Source of the DNA: Brachypodium distachyon
Taxonomy: Eukaryota; Streptophyta; Magnoliopsida; Poales; Poaceae
Direction: 5' to 3'
DNA: 64,000 nt
Assembly: GCF_000005505.3 (NCBI RefSeq)
Contig: NC_016134.3
Span: 806,001 to 870,000 of the forward strand
How positions within the stretch are numbered: the first letter of the stretch is position 1; each line of letters starts with the position of its first letter. The translations under genes and the position numbers were made by a program. The notes under the pieces were generated by a model that searched no databases, was not told where the DNA came from, and was given only the letters and a program-made list of their open reading frames with translations. Shown one piece after another: positions 10,543-23,957 of this stretch.

Positions 10543-13500
10543 CCCGTCGTCTCCGGCTCCGGCCGCCTCTCGTCGTCGTCGATCGATCTCTCGGTTTCTT
10601 TGCCTTTTCCTCCTTCCTTCTTTGGGGCAAACAGAAACATTAACCCCTTTGTTAACTCTCGTGTTTCTCGTTTTCCCCGAAATTTTGTTATTTGGGAGGA
10701 AATAAAAAGAAGCTGCGCATAGGCAAATTCACATTACACGGTGTCTCTGCAGTCTCATTGCCAAATTTGCGTTCGTTTCTTCACTTCATCCATTCATGAT
10801 TCCTGTTTGGTTTTAATCTGTAGATATATTTAAACATGATAAAAACAAGCAGGATACAATTGAGAGGAATAATGAATAAATAAATAAAACCAAACAAGCA
10901 GGTAAACAGAATGAAGGAAAACTTATGTTCTTCTGATGCTTTTAATCAATGGGAGTTGCTATATAAGTACCTTGATTTTTTGCAATGTGTGGAGTAGTAT
11001 CGATCATATTCATTTATGTGCATGCATCAATGTTATAATGCTGAATCGCCCCTGGAGCTAGCTGTTTGGATGGCGGAGTCTATCTACTGCAATACTCTAG
11101 CATTCTAATTATGTTGTGCTATATGTGATCGTTGTTAATGACTATTGGGATTTCTATCGAATTCGGACTTACGCATTCCATTTTACTTGCATAACATTAA
11201 TTGCTGAAATTCTGGCCTATACATCATCTGTTCAGTCTGCATATTCATAATTCATGTGTAGCTAGAGATTTTAGTAAAGTACTGCAAACCAAAGATCAAA
11301 GATTATGACAAATTATGAATCGGAAAAATTATGCTTATCTGGATTAATTTGCAATACGAATTGATGGCTTTCTTTGCTGCATACGACCTGTGATCTTCTT
11401 ACTTATCAGTGACCAGAATGCTTAATTAAGCACTTACTGGTAATGTTTTTCATGATCCCTGATTGATCGGAACAAATATAGCGCGGCATCTGTTCCTTCC
11501 TTATTTGCTTGAAATTCTTTCATGCATGGCTCTTGATTCAATAATTGGTGTGCTTAGGGTATCTAGTACAATATATGCAATTTTTTAGAGAATGTAACCA
11601 CATTATCTTTTTTCTAAAGACGCTTCATTGGCTTTTATATATTATTAAGAAAGGTTGACAACAAAGCATCCACAACGTGGTAATTAGTAATAATTAGCTT
11701 TGTACGGCATGCTTTCGCCTCTGATGGTATAGCCACATTATCAGGCCTATGGAAATTTTTGCTAGAGGGACTGTTGGCATTAAGTATGGTGGGGGAATAC
11801 TCATTTCTGAAAATATGGGCTATCGATCAATATCATCTGTTCAGTTTGCAGATGGATTTTGAATCTACCACTAATTTGACCATGACGGTTGACAATCAAG
11901 CTAAATCATTGTCAATTGAACCAAACAATTCGTTCCATTGTGGAGACAGTTCACCTCATAAACAGGTCTGCAATATGAAGTGAAGTAAATTTCTGATCTG
12001 ATGAGTCAAGTCCTCTTAATAATTCTAAACAATCATACCCCGGCATGGTGTAAAGAAGCAGCAATCGGATCATCCTCTTCCTTTTTTTGTTTTCGTCTGA
12101 ATTCCTAAGATCAATTGATTCAGTAAGTATGTATTCTACTCCATTTGTCTGCTGCAGTAGTTTTATTTGTTAATTTGCAGTTACTTGGATTGGAAAGAAA
12201 TGGCACTGCGGTAATAGCACCGTCAATCTGTTGGAAAAAAAGGTTCATCTCTTGGAACTATTTCCTTGTATGTACCCATCTTCAGTTATCTCTTGGTACT
12301 ATTTCTAGCTGTCAGTAACTTATAGTTAGCCTCCACTCCATGCTTGTGGAAATTGCTTGGGGCCTGTTCATTATTGTTTTGCCAAAGCTCTGTTGGTTGG
12401 TATACTTGTTTGAACTTTCAACAGCTGATATACCCGTTATATCCTTCGACTAGATTTTTCGATATTCCTTTTACAGATACTTAATTGAGATGAACTCTTA
12501 AGCTGCAAAATACATTATATATACTGGTTATTGCCATAGCGTGGTACCATCTACCATATCTGACATCTCAATTTGTTTCATCTGTGATTGAGTTTCAGAG
12601 CATGTGTTGGTCTGAGTGCAGAATCTATACACGCACTAAAAATCCTGATTGTTTTGCTAAGGATAGAGACAATAGGCTAACAAGTCTATACGAGCAGCGT
12701 GCATACTGCTATGGACCTATGCAGAATTACTGAAGCTCCAGGAGTTTCACAAGGCAATTAACTAACCGAGGTTGGTCCCCCTGTATGCAATTTGGGTATT
12801 ATTCAGATTTTTCTTCGAGAAAACAGCATTCAGAATTTGGTATCAGCTTAATGATGCATGATGGGTACATCTTTTTGTTCAAGAAGTTGGGTACACATCA
12901 GAAGATGATGCATGATACAGTGGAGGCATAAAACTGGATGCAGAGGCTCCATCTTTTTGTTTTTTGAACAAATCAGAGGCTCCATCTTGCCTGATGAAAT
13001 GAGTAACAGACTGACAATGTAGCAATGTTGATGTTGGCACCTGTGATTCAGAGGTGAATGGTTTACTGCTCTTAAACTGAGGCTCCATCTTTTTGTTTTT
13101 ACTGCTCTATTATAACTGAAGCACTGATGTACAGTGAGTAAAATATTATGCTGTACTAGATTCTGCCCTATTATAACTGAAGCAAAGATCATTAGGCTGC
13201 TGCTGCTACATCTGACAAAATCTGCCGCTCGAGTTGATGAGTAGCCTGAAGCTTCTGAAATAACTACACAGCAAGGTAAAGTCATACTATGTGTGGTGTC
13301 AGTTTCTATTTCATCCTCTGCAACTCGATCTATACACTTCTGCTGTTGTCTTGGTTGATGTAAGTTCTCTGTTTAATTAGTTGGCTCGGCCTATTCACTC
13401 CGGTCGATTTTGCAGGATTATCTGAAACTGGGGATGATCGCAACGTGCCAATGCAGGTTGCTTTTCTCCAAACAAATGCTAAACCTAGATGGATGATCCT

Positions 13501-13726
13501 GGAGCATACATATAGCAGGGTACGAGTGCTAGAGAAGTTCTGGAACAGCAAAGTAAGGAGAAATCTTACGAAATTTTCTTCAAGAATCCATATGCCTGTC
13601 CTACTGGTTCGAATATTGGATCATGCAGCATCTACTAAATATGTATAGATCTTTAAAAATGCATCGGCATCTACGCACTCAGGTCTAAGGGTCGATCATG
13701 CATATGCATGCTTGCTCTCTATTATA

Positions 13727-13839
13727 CTCCCTCTGTCCCATATTAAGTGACTTTCTATTACATGTATCTAAACGCTTTTTATGCATAGATACATCCATAT
13801 TTGGACAAATTTGAGTCGCTTAATTTGGGACGGAGGGAG
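13727..13839. mobile_element. Stowaway-type MITE
   Basis: A 113-bp element with arms CTCCCTCTGTCCCATATTAAG and its near inverse ending in GGACGGAGGGAG is flanked by TA on both sides. Confidence 0.9.
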
Positions 13840-14800
13840 TACATCTCTGCACCGCAGCACATACAGGCAGGCCTTCCCTGTGTTGAACCATGTATGAATG
13901 CATACAGATTCTGATTATCATTCAATCTCCTGCTCCTTGCACATGCCCTTAATTTGAATGAAGATGGACCGATGCACGCGTGCACACGTACACATGCGGC
14001 AGTCGATCATCAGTTCATGATGAATAGATACCATGCATGCAGTATTCCTGTATTATGGCGATAAATTAAGTGAGCAGTGCATGCATATATATAGGCAAAA
14101 CTGATTTCTAATCAATTCGCTTGCTGCTGCTGCAGAGCAGGCACGGTGGTGGGTGGTGTCGATCGATGATCATCCCGGAACCGGAGAAGAAGATTCCGCT
14201 CGATCTATCTCACCGGGACCTCTTTCAGTTAATTTCTCTAGGTTGGGGACACCCCGCTGCATGCAGGCTTAATGCCATGTGCCTTAGTCCTGGACTGGAG
14301 ACTGGAAGATACAGAACCTGACCTTGACCATGGCCATGCCAATTATTTCGACCAACGGCAGAAACTGCTCCAGACTTCTACTGACAGATAAGATTCACTG
14401 CAGGTAACCCATCCACTTGCTAATCCACTCATTCATTCGTTCTTTTGTTTGTTAATTTAATTAAAGGGCGCATCTTCTTTCTGTTTGTTATTAACATGAT
14501 TCAGCCATCAAGTTAAGTATAGTGCTTAATTTTCTCCAAGTGATGAACTCCTCTACTCTACGGTGAATTACTGAATTTGATCTTAGTTTACTGTATCATC
14601 TAGAGCTCTGTTGACTTTGCCGTTGCATGCATGAGCATGGCGCCACAGCTTCTTCTTTTTTTGAACGTCAGGGCATTTCGTTTTGGAACATGAAGATCAT
14701 AAATTCCATCTCTGAACTATATATGCATATATGCTCGCATGATGCATAACATCCATAGATCAAGTGATGACTGACAGTAATGCTAATAGAATATATTATA

Positions 14801-14836
14801 TACAAATCCACGTCAGTTAATTCAGGACGGAGGGAG
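14801..14836. mobile_element. Half of a Stowaway-type MITE
   Basis: Only the right arm is recognisable (AATTCAGGACGGAGGGAG followed by TA). The left arm is lost or too diverged to see. Confidence 0.55.
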
Positions 14837-15242
14837 TATTAGTTTGCAAATCTATATCTCGATCTGACAGACTCTTCTCTGTTATTTCGATAACTGGAAC
14901 CCGGCCGCTGTAATTAATTAGCTAACCTTCCAAACACATGAAGGAGTGCATGGATCGATCATGCACAACAGATATGGTCAAATTCACAATTTATTCACAC
15001 GTTTAATTGTAATACATGTTTCCTTCCATGACGACTCACTCGATTGCTACTATGTACGTACGGTTAAGGTACATAGCATGCAATTTCTCGTCTTAATTGT
15101 TCGCTTTGCTTTTCCTTAATTACTCACAATGCAGTATACATATATACGATGCATATAACTAAAGATATAATTTATTTTTTATGGCAATGCATAAAGATAT
15201 AGTTAATCATTCTTGCTTCATCCATTGATATGTCTGTCGTAT

Positions 15243-15287
15243 CTATGAGCAGAAACCTTGGATCTTCTTGGGAGCCGGTGCGGTGGC
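15243..15287 (-). pseudogene. Detached YABBY C-terminal tail after the in-frame stop
   Basis: The 14 codons downstream of the TAG, in the same frame, encode ATAPAPKKIQGFCS and then a second stop. Most YABBY proteins of this branch end in a very similar TAPSSKKIQGFYS-type peptide. The sequence therefore shows an otherwise preserved tail separated from the body by one nonsense codon. Confidence 0.8.
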
Positions 15288-18200
15288 CTATTCGACGGCG
15301 AGCTTCTTCCCACCATCGCGGCCGGAGCTCAGCCCACAATGGATGTTTGGGTAATGTGCCCACTGCCAGAAAAAAATAATTAAATATGTGATTTGCACTA
15401 ATTATGTTGTTTTTGTCGGTAAAATTATTTAACTTCTCGCACAGGAAAAATGGAAAAAAAATATGTATATGCATATATATATATACTATGTCAGAGCAGA
15501 AGAGCTAGCTTGCATGGATATGCTTACGTTCTTTGCCGCTGTGCTGAAGGCTTCCCTGTGGCTAATGTCGGGGTTGTTTGCTTTTATCCTTCTGATCTCT
15601 TCCCTGCATCAGTAATTAATTTCAAAATTTCTATCGAATTGTTATAAACAAAATTGTACTAATAATTTAATTTTTAATCTGGCCAAAAGAGGCGAAATAA
15701 ACTTTAAAAAAACTAGCAGCTAGCTAGCAGAACTCACTTGATAAATCTGTTATATGCTGATGGGACACGCTGCCTCTTCTCCGGAGCTGTTGTAAGTTCC
15801 AGAGTAAAACAAGGATTAATGGAGAAAAATTGCCATGTCATAACCCATTCGGTTAACTGATTAATTTTAATTGCCCATCACATTTATTTCCTATGTACTA
15901 GCTCATTACATTTTGATTAATTATTTAATCAGTAGCAGCTGCATCCGTATGCATGTTCTACGATATATGATCTGCTCGTTTTAACATAGAGAAATTAATG
16001 AAAATTGATTAACTAATTAATTGATGCTAATCAAAACTTACGGCGTGAGTGTAGCGTGTGTTCTTGTAGCAAGTCATTTTGCGGCGAGAACATCACCATA
16101 GGCAGCCGGAACTTTGACGACGATGATGACGAAGAAGAAGAACCAAACTCCGGATGGTCACGAAATCCGTCGACACCATGAACCTGCTGCTTGCTCACAT
16201 TAGCCTGGCATGGCATGAATCTATATTAATCAACTAACAAACTGGTGCTAATTGGTAACATATGTATCACAGTACTTAATCCATGCATATATGTACATAC
16301 TCTACTCCAAAGTTGATCAATCAAATCTGATTTATTTTTTAGATTTGCACCAGAGTAATTCACAGCCCAAACGTACATGTTGCATCAGTTTTTGATTGAA
16401 ATGTATGGAAACAATTAGGCATGGAGTGCATGCTAGATTTGTAGGTGTGCTGGACCATTTCAAGAATGTTTGGATGTGACTTGTGCATATGCACACTGTG
16501 CTGCTGTGTAGCCTTTTAGTGTGCTACATGCATGGTACACCAATCCAGCTAGGAGCTTGGCGTGCATATATTGACATGTCGCAATAAATATATTTATATG
16601 TCTGTCCTTCTAAAAGTTAATGGGATGCCGTATTGATATGTCGCAATATATATTTTTCCTGTGTGTTGATTAATTACACGGTTGATGATGTACCAGGATG
16701 GATAATTATCTCCATTTCCTATTGCAGCATTTTCTCTATTCATGCATGCATGATATATTTATCTGCATGGTTAATTATCTACATAATTTTATGTACGGTA
16801 TTAAACCTATGTATATCTATACATAAATTTATGCATGAGCAGCCAGTTATTGTGAATAATGAACCTGGAGATGGTGATCTTGTGCTGCAGGGACGACGGC
16901 TGATGAGTGCATGAGCCCTCTGAGGTTCACTGACAGTAGATTTGTGCAGTGCCCACACCGAACTGTGACAATGCTGAGCATGCTGTTCCCAGGGACACTC
17001 ACCTGCACATATACCCAACAATTAGCCAATTAATGGTAAAATCTCATTCATTCCAAGCAATTAATTAATGAACCTTCACTGCGCGGAGGAAATCAAAGAT
17101 CAAGGCATAGATATTGGAAAGGTATGAGGATTCAGTGCATGAGCTAGCTGCATGCCTCTCACTTTATTTGCATGTTTCTACTTTAACCAGCTGCATGCAT
17201 GCTCCAATTTATGACTTTTATCAGGAGCTGCTGGCCTTAAGCATATCTTTATCCCCTTTTTCTTTCAACTGCATACATACATCCTGGTTTATCTCATCAC
17301 TTTTGGGAGCACATCAATGGAGTATCTGAGGTGAGAAGCATGTGGATGATTCTTTTTCATTTCTTTCTTGGGCACACATTCCCATAAGAAAAATAATATA
17401 AAAACAAGCCAGGTGCTTGCATGAACCCAGGCAATTATTGTGTACATGTAGCTAGGTATTTTTAGCCCATGCACCCACACAAACACAAAGATGTCGCCCA
17501 AGAGATTAATTGTCATGTGCCAGATTAATTGTCTCATTCATGTGTTTGTATGCTTGTGAAACGATATGGCAAGCAGTGCATTCCCAGCTATGTCTGCCTC
17601 TGCCTTCTCTCAGCCTTTTCCCAGCCATTTTTTACGGGGTAGACTAGTACAAAAGGCAGTAGAGATGTGTGTGTCCCCCTACACTAAGGAAAAGATGCAG
17701 CAGATGGTGACACTTCATGCAGAGCCCACTTCACACACACTCACATGCACAAGATCCAGCACATATACTCTGCAGGCTCTCACAGATAAGCTACAGTGGT
17801 AGGGCTAGCTGCACAGCTTGACCTTGGATTTATCTTTATTACATGTAGTTTAATTAACATGGATTAAGTTCAGTGAGTAAGCTTGATTAATTACTGGGAA
17901 TTACTTGGATTTTAGTTTCTTCTGATACACTTACCTAGCCACCTTGCAAATTTATCACGACATGTGAGTAACTCATAAGCTTAAATAACTGTAAATAATA
18001 CTTATAACTTATAAGTGACTGCTTGTTGAGTTCACCCTTTGCTTAATTAAACTTATCTTGCTGACTATAAGGGGTCAAGTTTTAAATTCAAGCTCAAGCA
18101 GTGATCTATGTTGGTTTCCATATGCTAATGGTCTGTGCAAAGAAATCCTTATTTGTTTCTGAACCTTGGCTTGTGTTGCTTGACGTACGAATTAGCATCA

Positions 18201-19712
18201 TGATTATTTTGCTACGTACGATACTTGGCTTTATTATATATGTACTTGCTACTTTATCTATTAATTAGTGCACGATCGTTCATGAAATGATTAAGAGTAC
18301 CATTGACGTGTCTAGCCATCTAATTTGTTCATGTGCAAGCTGAAGTGAATGAATTAATTCAACAACCCAAAAACAGGTGCACGACAAGCTTGACATCGAC
18401 TAAATATCTAGGTGTGCTTTGATACATGATCAAGGTAAAAGCAAAACATACAAGTACGTACGTGTGTTAATCATTTTGCTAAAAGCTAAACATTGATGGT
18501 TAGATATATATTGTCAGGAAAAAGTCCACCAAACTTCTGTACTTTGCAACAAAAGACAGAAATGTGGATGAATATATTAAGCTGGCATGGTTTAGATTCT
18601 AGCTAGGAGCCAATTTGGACTGTTCGCATTCAGAGAGATGTTGTCTCTAAATTAATATCAGTTAACATGCACTCAAATTAATTAAATTAAATTAATGTCA
18701 ATTTCTTCCTGACGATGATCGATATCAGACCCTTGTTTTTAACTAATGAATATCCATCTAGTGTATGTTTCTGGAAGTCACCTAAATTTCTAAGATCTCT
18801 TTTGCGTGCACAGGAATTAATAAGAAAGCAAAAAAGCACAAGGGAGAATGTACTAGGAAGATGAGTTATAATTAACTTCGATCATGAGAGGATTCAAAAC
18901 ACCAGGATAGCTATTATTCTATGTTGTAAATATCAAGTTATCAACTCAAATTAGTGATTTATGTGTAAAACCTTCAGAAAAAATGGAGTATAGAAACATC
19001 ACTTAATTGCATATTCCTGCTCGAGATCTAGCCTTGGATCATGTGAGCAAATCATAAATGGTTGTAAGTTCCAAAGAGAAGCCAGACAAAATTTAGTTAG
19101 GAAGTCCTTTCAGAAAAAGTTGTGGAAGAAGAAAAGAACCAGTCAAGAAACTTAGATACTGTAAAACTTACAGGACGTATTTGTGTATAATTAATAATAT
19201 TTGGCGGAAAGAGCATATGTTAATCAAGTATATTGTTTTGGCACATGCATTTATGAACAGTACTATATATGGCTGTATTTGATTTGATTTTTGTATGTTG
19301 TGAAACACAAAATCTCTATTAGTTAAGTTTATTAAAACTCAGTGATTCACAACACAAGGAGAATTCCAAGATTCTTTTTGCTTCTCACTAATATTTTATA
19401 TACGCAGAAGAAATAATTTAATAATTAAGAGCAAAAAAACTGAAGAAATAAAACATATGAATTTTGCAAAGTCGCACCGGCGTGCCGCACTGGAAAACGG
19501 GACTTGCTTTTAAAATTCAACTGAAATTTCATATAAACATTAGAGGTCATATATGTTATTAACCAAGGGGAAAATTGATTCTCCAACCAACTGATAATTA
19601 ACAACAAAACGAAGAAATCGACTATGCAGAATTAGCTCCAAAAATTTTTGCCAATCGATTGATCACCAGATGAATTTCTCTCTTGGATGCAGATCTACAG
19701 CGGAGAGAGAAC

Positions 19713-19758
<46 letters not shown>

Positions 19759-19945
19759 TGTCGTTATATATCATATTAATTCATATGCAGGCCAGAGATA
19801 GAATTATAGATCATGTATTCATGCAAATATGCAGGCAAATTAACACACACACAAACATATAGCTTACCGCGAGAACTGTGTTGCAGAAATTGCAGTGCAC
19901 GTAGCACACTTGTTCTGCCGGCGCGATCTGGGCTGCCGACGACAT
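15288..19945 (-). CDS. YABBY: YABBY transcription factor (YABBY6/YAB2-like), truncated at C-terminus
   Basis: Six exons join in frame: 19945-19868, 17002-16865, 16204-16042, 15786-15738, 15603-15528 and 15362-15288, giving 192 aa. Exon 1 and exon 2 encode the C2C2 zinc finger: CNFCNTVLA with C18 and C21, then [16 protein letters not shown]. Exon 3 is a Ser-rich linker. Exons 4-6 encode the HMG-like YABBY domain ([40 protein letters not shown]). YABBY proteins are nuclear regulators of lateral-organ polarity and growth. The linker and finger resemble rice YABBY6 in memory. A TAG at 15290-15288 stops the frame after KKLAVE. The next 14 codons (15287-15246, stop 15245-15243) still read ATAPAPKKIQGFCS, the family's normal tail. 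Intron 1 is 2.9 kb, as is common in this family. Confidence 0.92.
19690..19758. repeat. GA-rich microsatellite and G-run in YABBY intron 1
   Basis: An (AG)n tract with a few interruptions runs into ten or more G at its right end. It lies 110 bp downstream of the first YABBY exon on the gene's strand. GA/CT tracts close to plant gene starts can bind BPC-type GAGA factors; that role is only a possibility here. Confidence 0.7.
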
Positions 19946-20786
19946 TCCTTCCAATCGATCACTGCCCCCTCGATCACCCTTCAAATTAACAACGGCCTAG
20001 CTACCAAGAAGAAGAAGAGATGTGAAGTGTGTGGAGATCAGGCGAGCTGGCTAGGTTTACATATAGTCCCAACTACTTATATATCTCTCGATCTCTCTCT
20101 GCAGTCTCTGTGTGGAGTGTAGAGATTAATTGAAGAGGGGGAGAGAGATGTATCGGAGGAGGAAGGAGGAATTGAGCTATCCCAGCTTTTCCAGCTCTTC
20201 CTGTGGTTTTATTGATGCTAGCTAGCAAGCGCTCTAGAGAGAGAAGATGAGGGGAGAGAGAGAGGAGTAGTAGGAGGATATATGAGAAATGGGTGTAGTG
20301 TGTGGTATGATTGCAACAATGAGTGGGTGGCAGATACCCTTCCCTCCCTCCATCATGCCTATCTACCAACATATGGGATCGATTGATCGGCAGTGTGCGC
20401 TTACCAAATTGCTCAGTCACCAGCGCGCAAGCACATTATTATTGGTTTTAATTTCTTGTTCATCTCAATGTTTTTGACCCAAGAGACATGTTGGAGGAAC
20501 TACATGTTTCATTAATAAAAAGAAGAACAATATTGCTCCGAAATCAAGCTCAGTTAGATCAAGGAGGTAAAGGATAATGTAAGTACTCCTTTCCATACTA
20601 ATTTAAGTAGCCAAGTGCATGTGTGCTGCTACGGATGAATTAGAAATATATATTACGCATGAGTTGTTTTAAATTTTCGTGTGCTCATATTTTTCCAATT
20701 CTATGCTAAATAAAAATTTCTTTGAAAATAATTAAATCAAAAATATACATCAAATCGACCAGCTATATCGCAATATTGCAATATAC
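19946..20786. other. YABBY 5' UTR and promoter region
   Basis: On the minus strand this holds the leader and promoter of the YABBY gene. CT/GA-rich stretches occur at about 20085-20110 and 20230-20270. A TATA-like CATATATCC is at about 20276-20284 on the minus strand, but I cannot fix the transcription start. The CACTA element begins 841 bp upstream of the ATG and limits the proximal promoter. Confidence 0.4.
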
Positions 20787-23292
20787 CACTACTACAAAAC
20801 GGTCTATATGCAACGGCACATCAGTATCGGGTCCGGTGCGACCGTTACTGATGAACCCAGCGGGCTCTGCCCTTCTCCGCCCAGCCATACATCAGTGGCG
20901 GTCGCGCAAGGCCCGCCACTGATGAACCATCATAGCTCGCGAGTTACATCAGTGGCGGTCGCCCCGCCACTGATGAACCACACATCAGTAACGGTCGCCC
21001 CAACGCGATCGTTACTGATGTACCCACGATTATCAATAACGGTCGCCCAATTCCCGACTGCCACTGATGATCGTCGCGGTTTAAATACGCTGGGCAGAGT
21101 CGCAGCTGGTCGCGCTGCGCGTTGTATCGGACCAGCCGCGGCCCCTTCTTCTCCGGCGACGGCGAAGCGCTGCCCGACGGCGCCATGGCCGCCGGCGAGC
21201 CCCCTAGGTAGCCCCTCCTCCCTCCCCCTTCCTCCTCTCCCCCCCCCCCCCCCCCCGTGCCGGCGGCCGCCGTCTCCATGGCCGCCGAGCTCCATTTTTG
21301 GAGCTCCGACGGCCGGCGAGCTCCGATTCTCGACCCCGAAGCTTCCCTCTCCCTCCCAATCTCTCTCGCCGGCCTCCAATTTCTCTCCGAAGTTCCCCAA
21401 TTTCAAATTTTTGAGCTCCGCGGCCGCCGGCCAAAATGCCGCCTCCTCCTCGTCGCTCGGAGCTTCCCTCTCGCTTGCGAGCTCTCTCTCCCTCCCAATC
21501 TTTCTCGCCGGCTTCCAATTTCTCTCCGAATGTCTCTGATTTCAAATTTTTAGTTAGCTCCGATTAATTAACACCTTAATCCCTTTCTCAATGATTAGGC
21601 TAACTATTTAGCTCGGCACTACCAAGGAGTCCTCCAATGTCACTCAAGATGAGATGCACTATGTGACTGACATAACTGGAGTCTGGGAGGACAATATGCC
21701 TGACATTCTCATCAAGAACCCATATCAAGGCCAGAGATTCCAAGACGGATCCTATTTCGTGGCTAGGGAGTTCGACCGAGTGCTTATTTACTATCCTAGA
21801 AGACCTCACCGAAGATTCCCTGCGTGCCGTGTCCAGAGAGATGCAAGAGCTTCATTAGTTCTACATGCAAGCATCAGCTGGTTCTCAACAGCATGCCCAA
21901 CAGATCAATGTTAGAATCCCAAAAGACTATGGCTTCTTTGACCAAGAAACCGGAAAGATTCAGGAACGTCCTATCACCTTTGGTGTGGAGTTTAACAAAC
22001 TGTTCCACCTCTTCAACCGCCAAAAGCTTGATATCAACCTCTTAAGGTTGTGGTCTGCCTACCAAATAAGAGAACTGCGGCGAATGGAGGTCAAAAAAGT
22101 AGCCATTCTAGACCCCGTGATGTTCAACTACGGTGACATCAGTCTTGAGCCAGAAAAGGATGCCTCAAGAACCATGGCATCTAAATACTTGGTGGCATGT
22201 CTCAAGAAATACGCGGACGACGACTCCATCCTCTTCTTCCTTAATTTGGAGTAAGTTCAATTTTATATATGGAACCGTTTGTTTTTTCTAATTCAATCTT
22301 TCTTATACACCCTTAGATACTAAAGTTTGTTTCTTTTGAAAACAGTGACTATTGGGTCACACTACTCATTTGTTTGCCTTGGTCCGCGGTGTACTACTTC
22401 GATTCACTACTTCCGAAGAAGGGTGTTCGAGGTCGGTTCTGGAAACACATCAAATCACTCATTAACACTGCCTGGAAAGTGGCGACCAAGGGAAAACTAG
22501 CTGGTAAAGGCTATAAAGACGAGCCTCACCACAACCACAGGTTCCCTTGCCAGCAACAGCCACCCGACAGTGTGTTCTGTGGCTACTACTGGTGTCACAT
22601 CCTTATGGAGAATGCCAGCATGTTCAAGCCTGAGTGGAAGGGGTCGCGATGGAAGAGTACTGGCGGCCCCGAATGACAATGGGACACCGACCTAAATGGG
22701 TCGTCTACAACATTCAAAGAGAGTTCGTCCATCTCATAAACAATGAGGTCATCAAGCCTAGTGGGGACTTCTTCGAACGCGTGGAACAAGTCGTGTATAG
22801 GGTTCACCCACGACAATATATTCAAACTTGAAATAAGATACATTTGTATTCTTTATATGCTTCTATGAAATTTTGACACTTTGTAATTATGCTTCTATGA
22901 AATTTCGACACTTTGTAATCAATGTCGTGAAGTGAGATATATTTGTATTCTTTATATGCTTTAAATGATGCGGCTTATATACATTTGTATGCTTTAAATG
23001 ATGTGCTGTGATGTGATGCGGCTTTATATGTATTTTTCTGTGATGAGATACATTTTTCTGTGCTGTATATATTATTCTGTGTATTTTCTGTGGTTTTAAT
23101 TTTTTTTTTAAAATACCGAAAATGTATCAGTGTCGGTCGCTCGACCGACATTGATGTGGAAACGCGACCGTTACTGATGATATATACATCAGAAACGGTC
23201 GCTGCGACCGTTACTGATGATGGGTATCATTAGTAACACGAAGTTAGTAACGGCGGCCCCGACCGTTACTGATAATCCTTTCTGTAGTAGTG
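20787..23292. mobile_element. CACTA (En/Spm-type) transposon, 2.5 kb, defective
   Basis: The left end reads CACTACTACAAAACGG and the right end is the inverse of CACTACTACAGAAAGG, the hallmark CACTA terminal repeats. Subterminal regions (20815-21090 and 23120-23280) are packed with direct and inverted copies of short motifs such as ACCGTTACTGATGA and ACATCAGTGGCGGTCGC, as expected for transposase-binding arrays. A perfect 3-bp target duplication is not seen (TAC at left, TGT at right). No transposase (TNPD-like) frame is present, so the element is non-autonomous. It carries a decayed protease-like frame described separately and an 18-C homopolymer at 21239-21256. Confidence 0.88.
21654..22831 (+). 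pseudogene. Ulp1-like (C48) protease domain remnant inside the CACTA element
   Basis: Open stretches at 21654-21850, about 21860-22250 and 22346-22676 (donor gtaagt at 22251, acceptor aacag before 22346) read as one transposon-type protein. The second exon begins DYWVTLLICLPWSAVYYFDSL and later has VFCGYYWCHILMEN. In CACTA and related elements of grasses this is the layout of the C-terminal Ulp1/SENP-like cysteine protease domain: His-Trp strand, Asp in the DSL motif, and Cys in CGYY. Here the usual His before Trp is Tyr, while the Asp and Cys are kept. A further frame shift near 22640 separates the last part (22634-22831, EYWRPRM...). The protein is probably inactive. Confidence 0.65.
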
Positions 23293-23957
23293 TGTACATG
23301 TACCACACTGAATGAGTGGCAATAATCTAACAAACCAAAGGAGTAGTCTTGGCAAGCTGAACGGACGACCACAAACTCAATCGAATCTTTATAAGTGTAA
23401 AGATAAGACATGCATATGATCTTTGTCCTAAGTTTAAGTTTGACCATATTTATTGATAACAATATAAACATCTATTATACCAAATAAATACATTGTAAAA
23501 ATATATTCCATAATGGAATAAGAGTACTCGCTGGACAAATGAAACTCATGTGTGTTCACATTTTCCCACCACTACACATGTTTGTACACTGGCAACAAAA
23601 AAAATTGGGGGTTCTTCCTGATCAGTTAACTTTTGTGTAGCTAGCTACCATGTGTGTCCCAAACTCATGCATGGCAGCATGGTTTGCTAGAAAGAAGAAT
23701 AGATAGATTGATGGATAGATATCCATCCAGATGATCCCATCGACGGGATGCCCATGCGGTGTAGATTGAAGTCCCTTTCTACATGTGGGTCCATGCACTT
23801 GGCCGGCCGATCGATAGATCAATGCCATAACTTCGTCCTGTACGTATAGTACCAGCTGCAACTTTGATGCAATTTAATTTGATGCACGCATAATACTGCA
23901 GGGATTCGGTTCAGCTCAATCAGTACCAGTGAGTTATTAGTTGATCGAAATGCTAAT

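Larger units (their letters stand above)
10543..15242. other. Intergenic region of 4.7 kb
   Basis: No supportable gene is seen. The left end will contain the 3' UTR of the 216-codon gene. Two Stowaway sequences lie here (listed separately). Between 12950 and 13105 the phrase GAGGCTCCATCTTTTTGTTT occurs in three full or partial copies, and TATTATAACTGAAGCA occurs at about 13111 and 13170, so a small part is made of short local duplications. The open frames at 11759, 12848, 13445, 13779 and 14121 have no domains. Confidence 0.5.

Noticed and set aside
10543..15242. microRNA precursor in the long gene-free gap
   Set aside because: I looked for several well-known conserved plant miRNA sequences and found none; no foldback outside the MITEs stood out.
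20808..21539. 243-codon plus-strand frame
   Set aside because: It lies in the CACTA subterminal repeat array and the GC-rich leader; the product is a translation of repeats.
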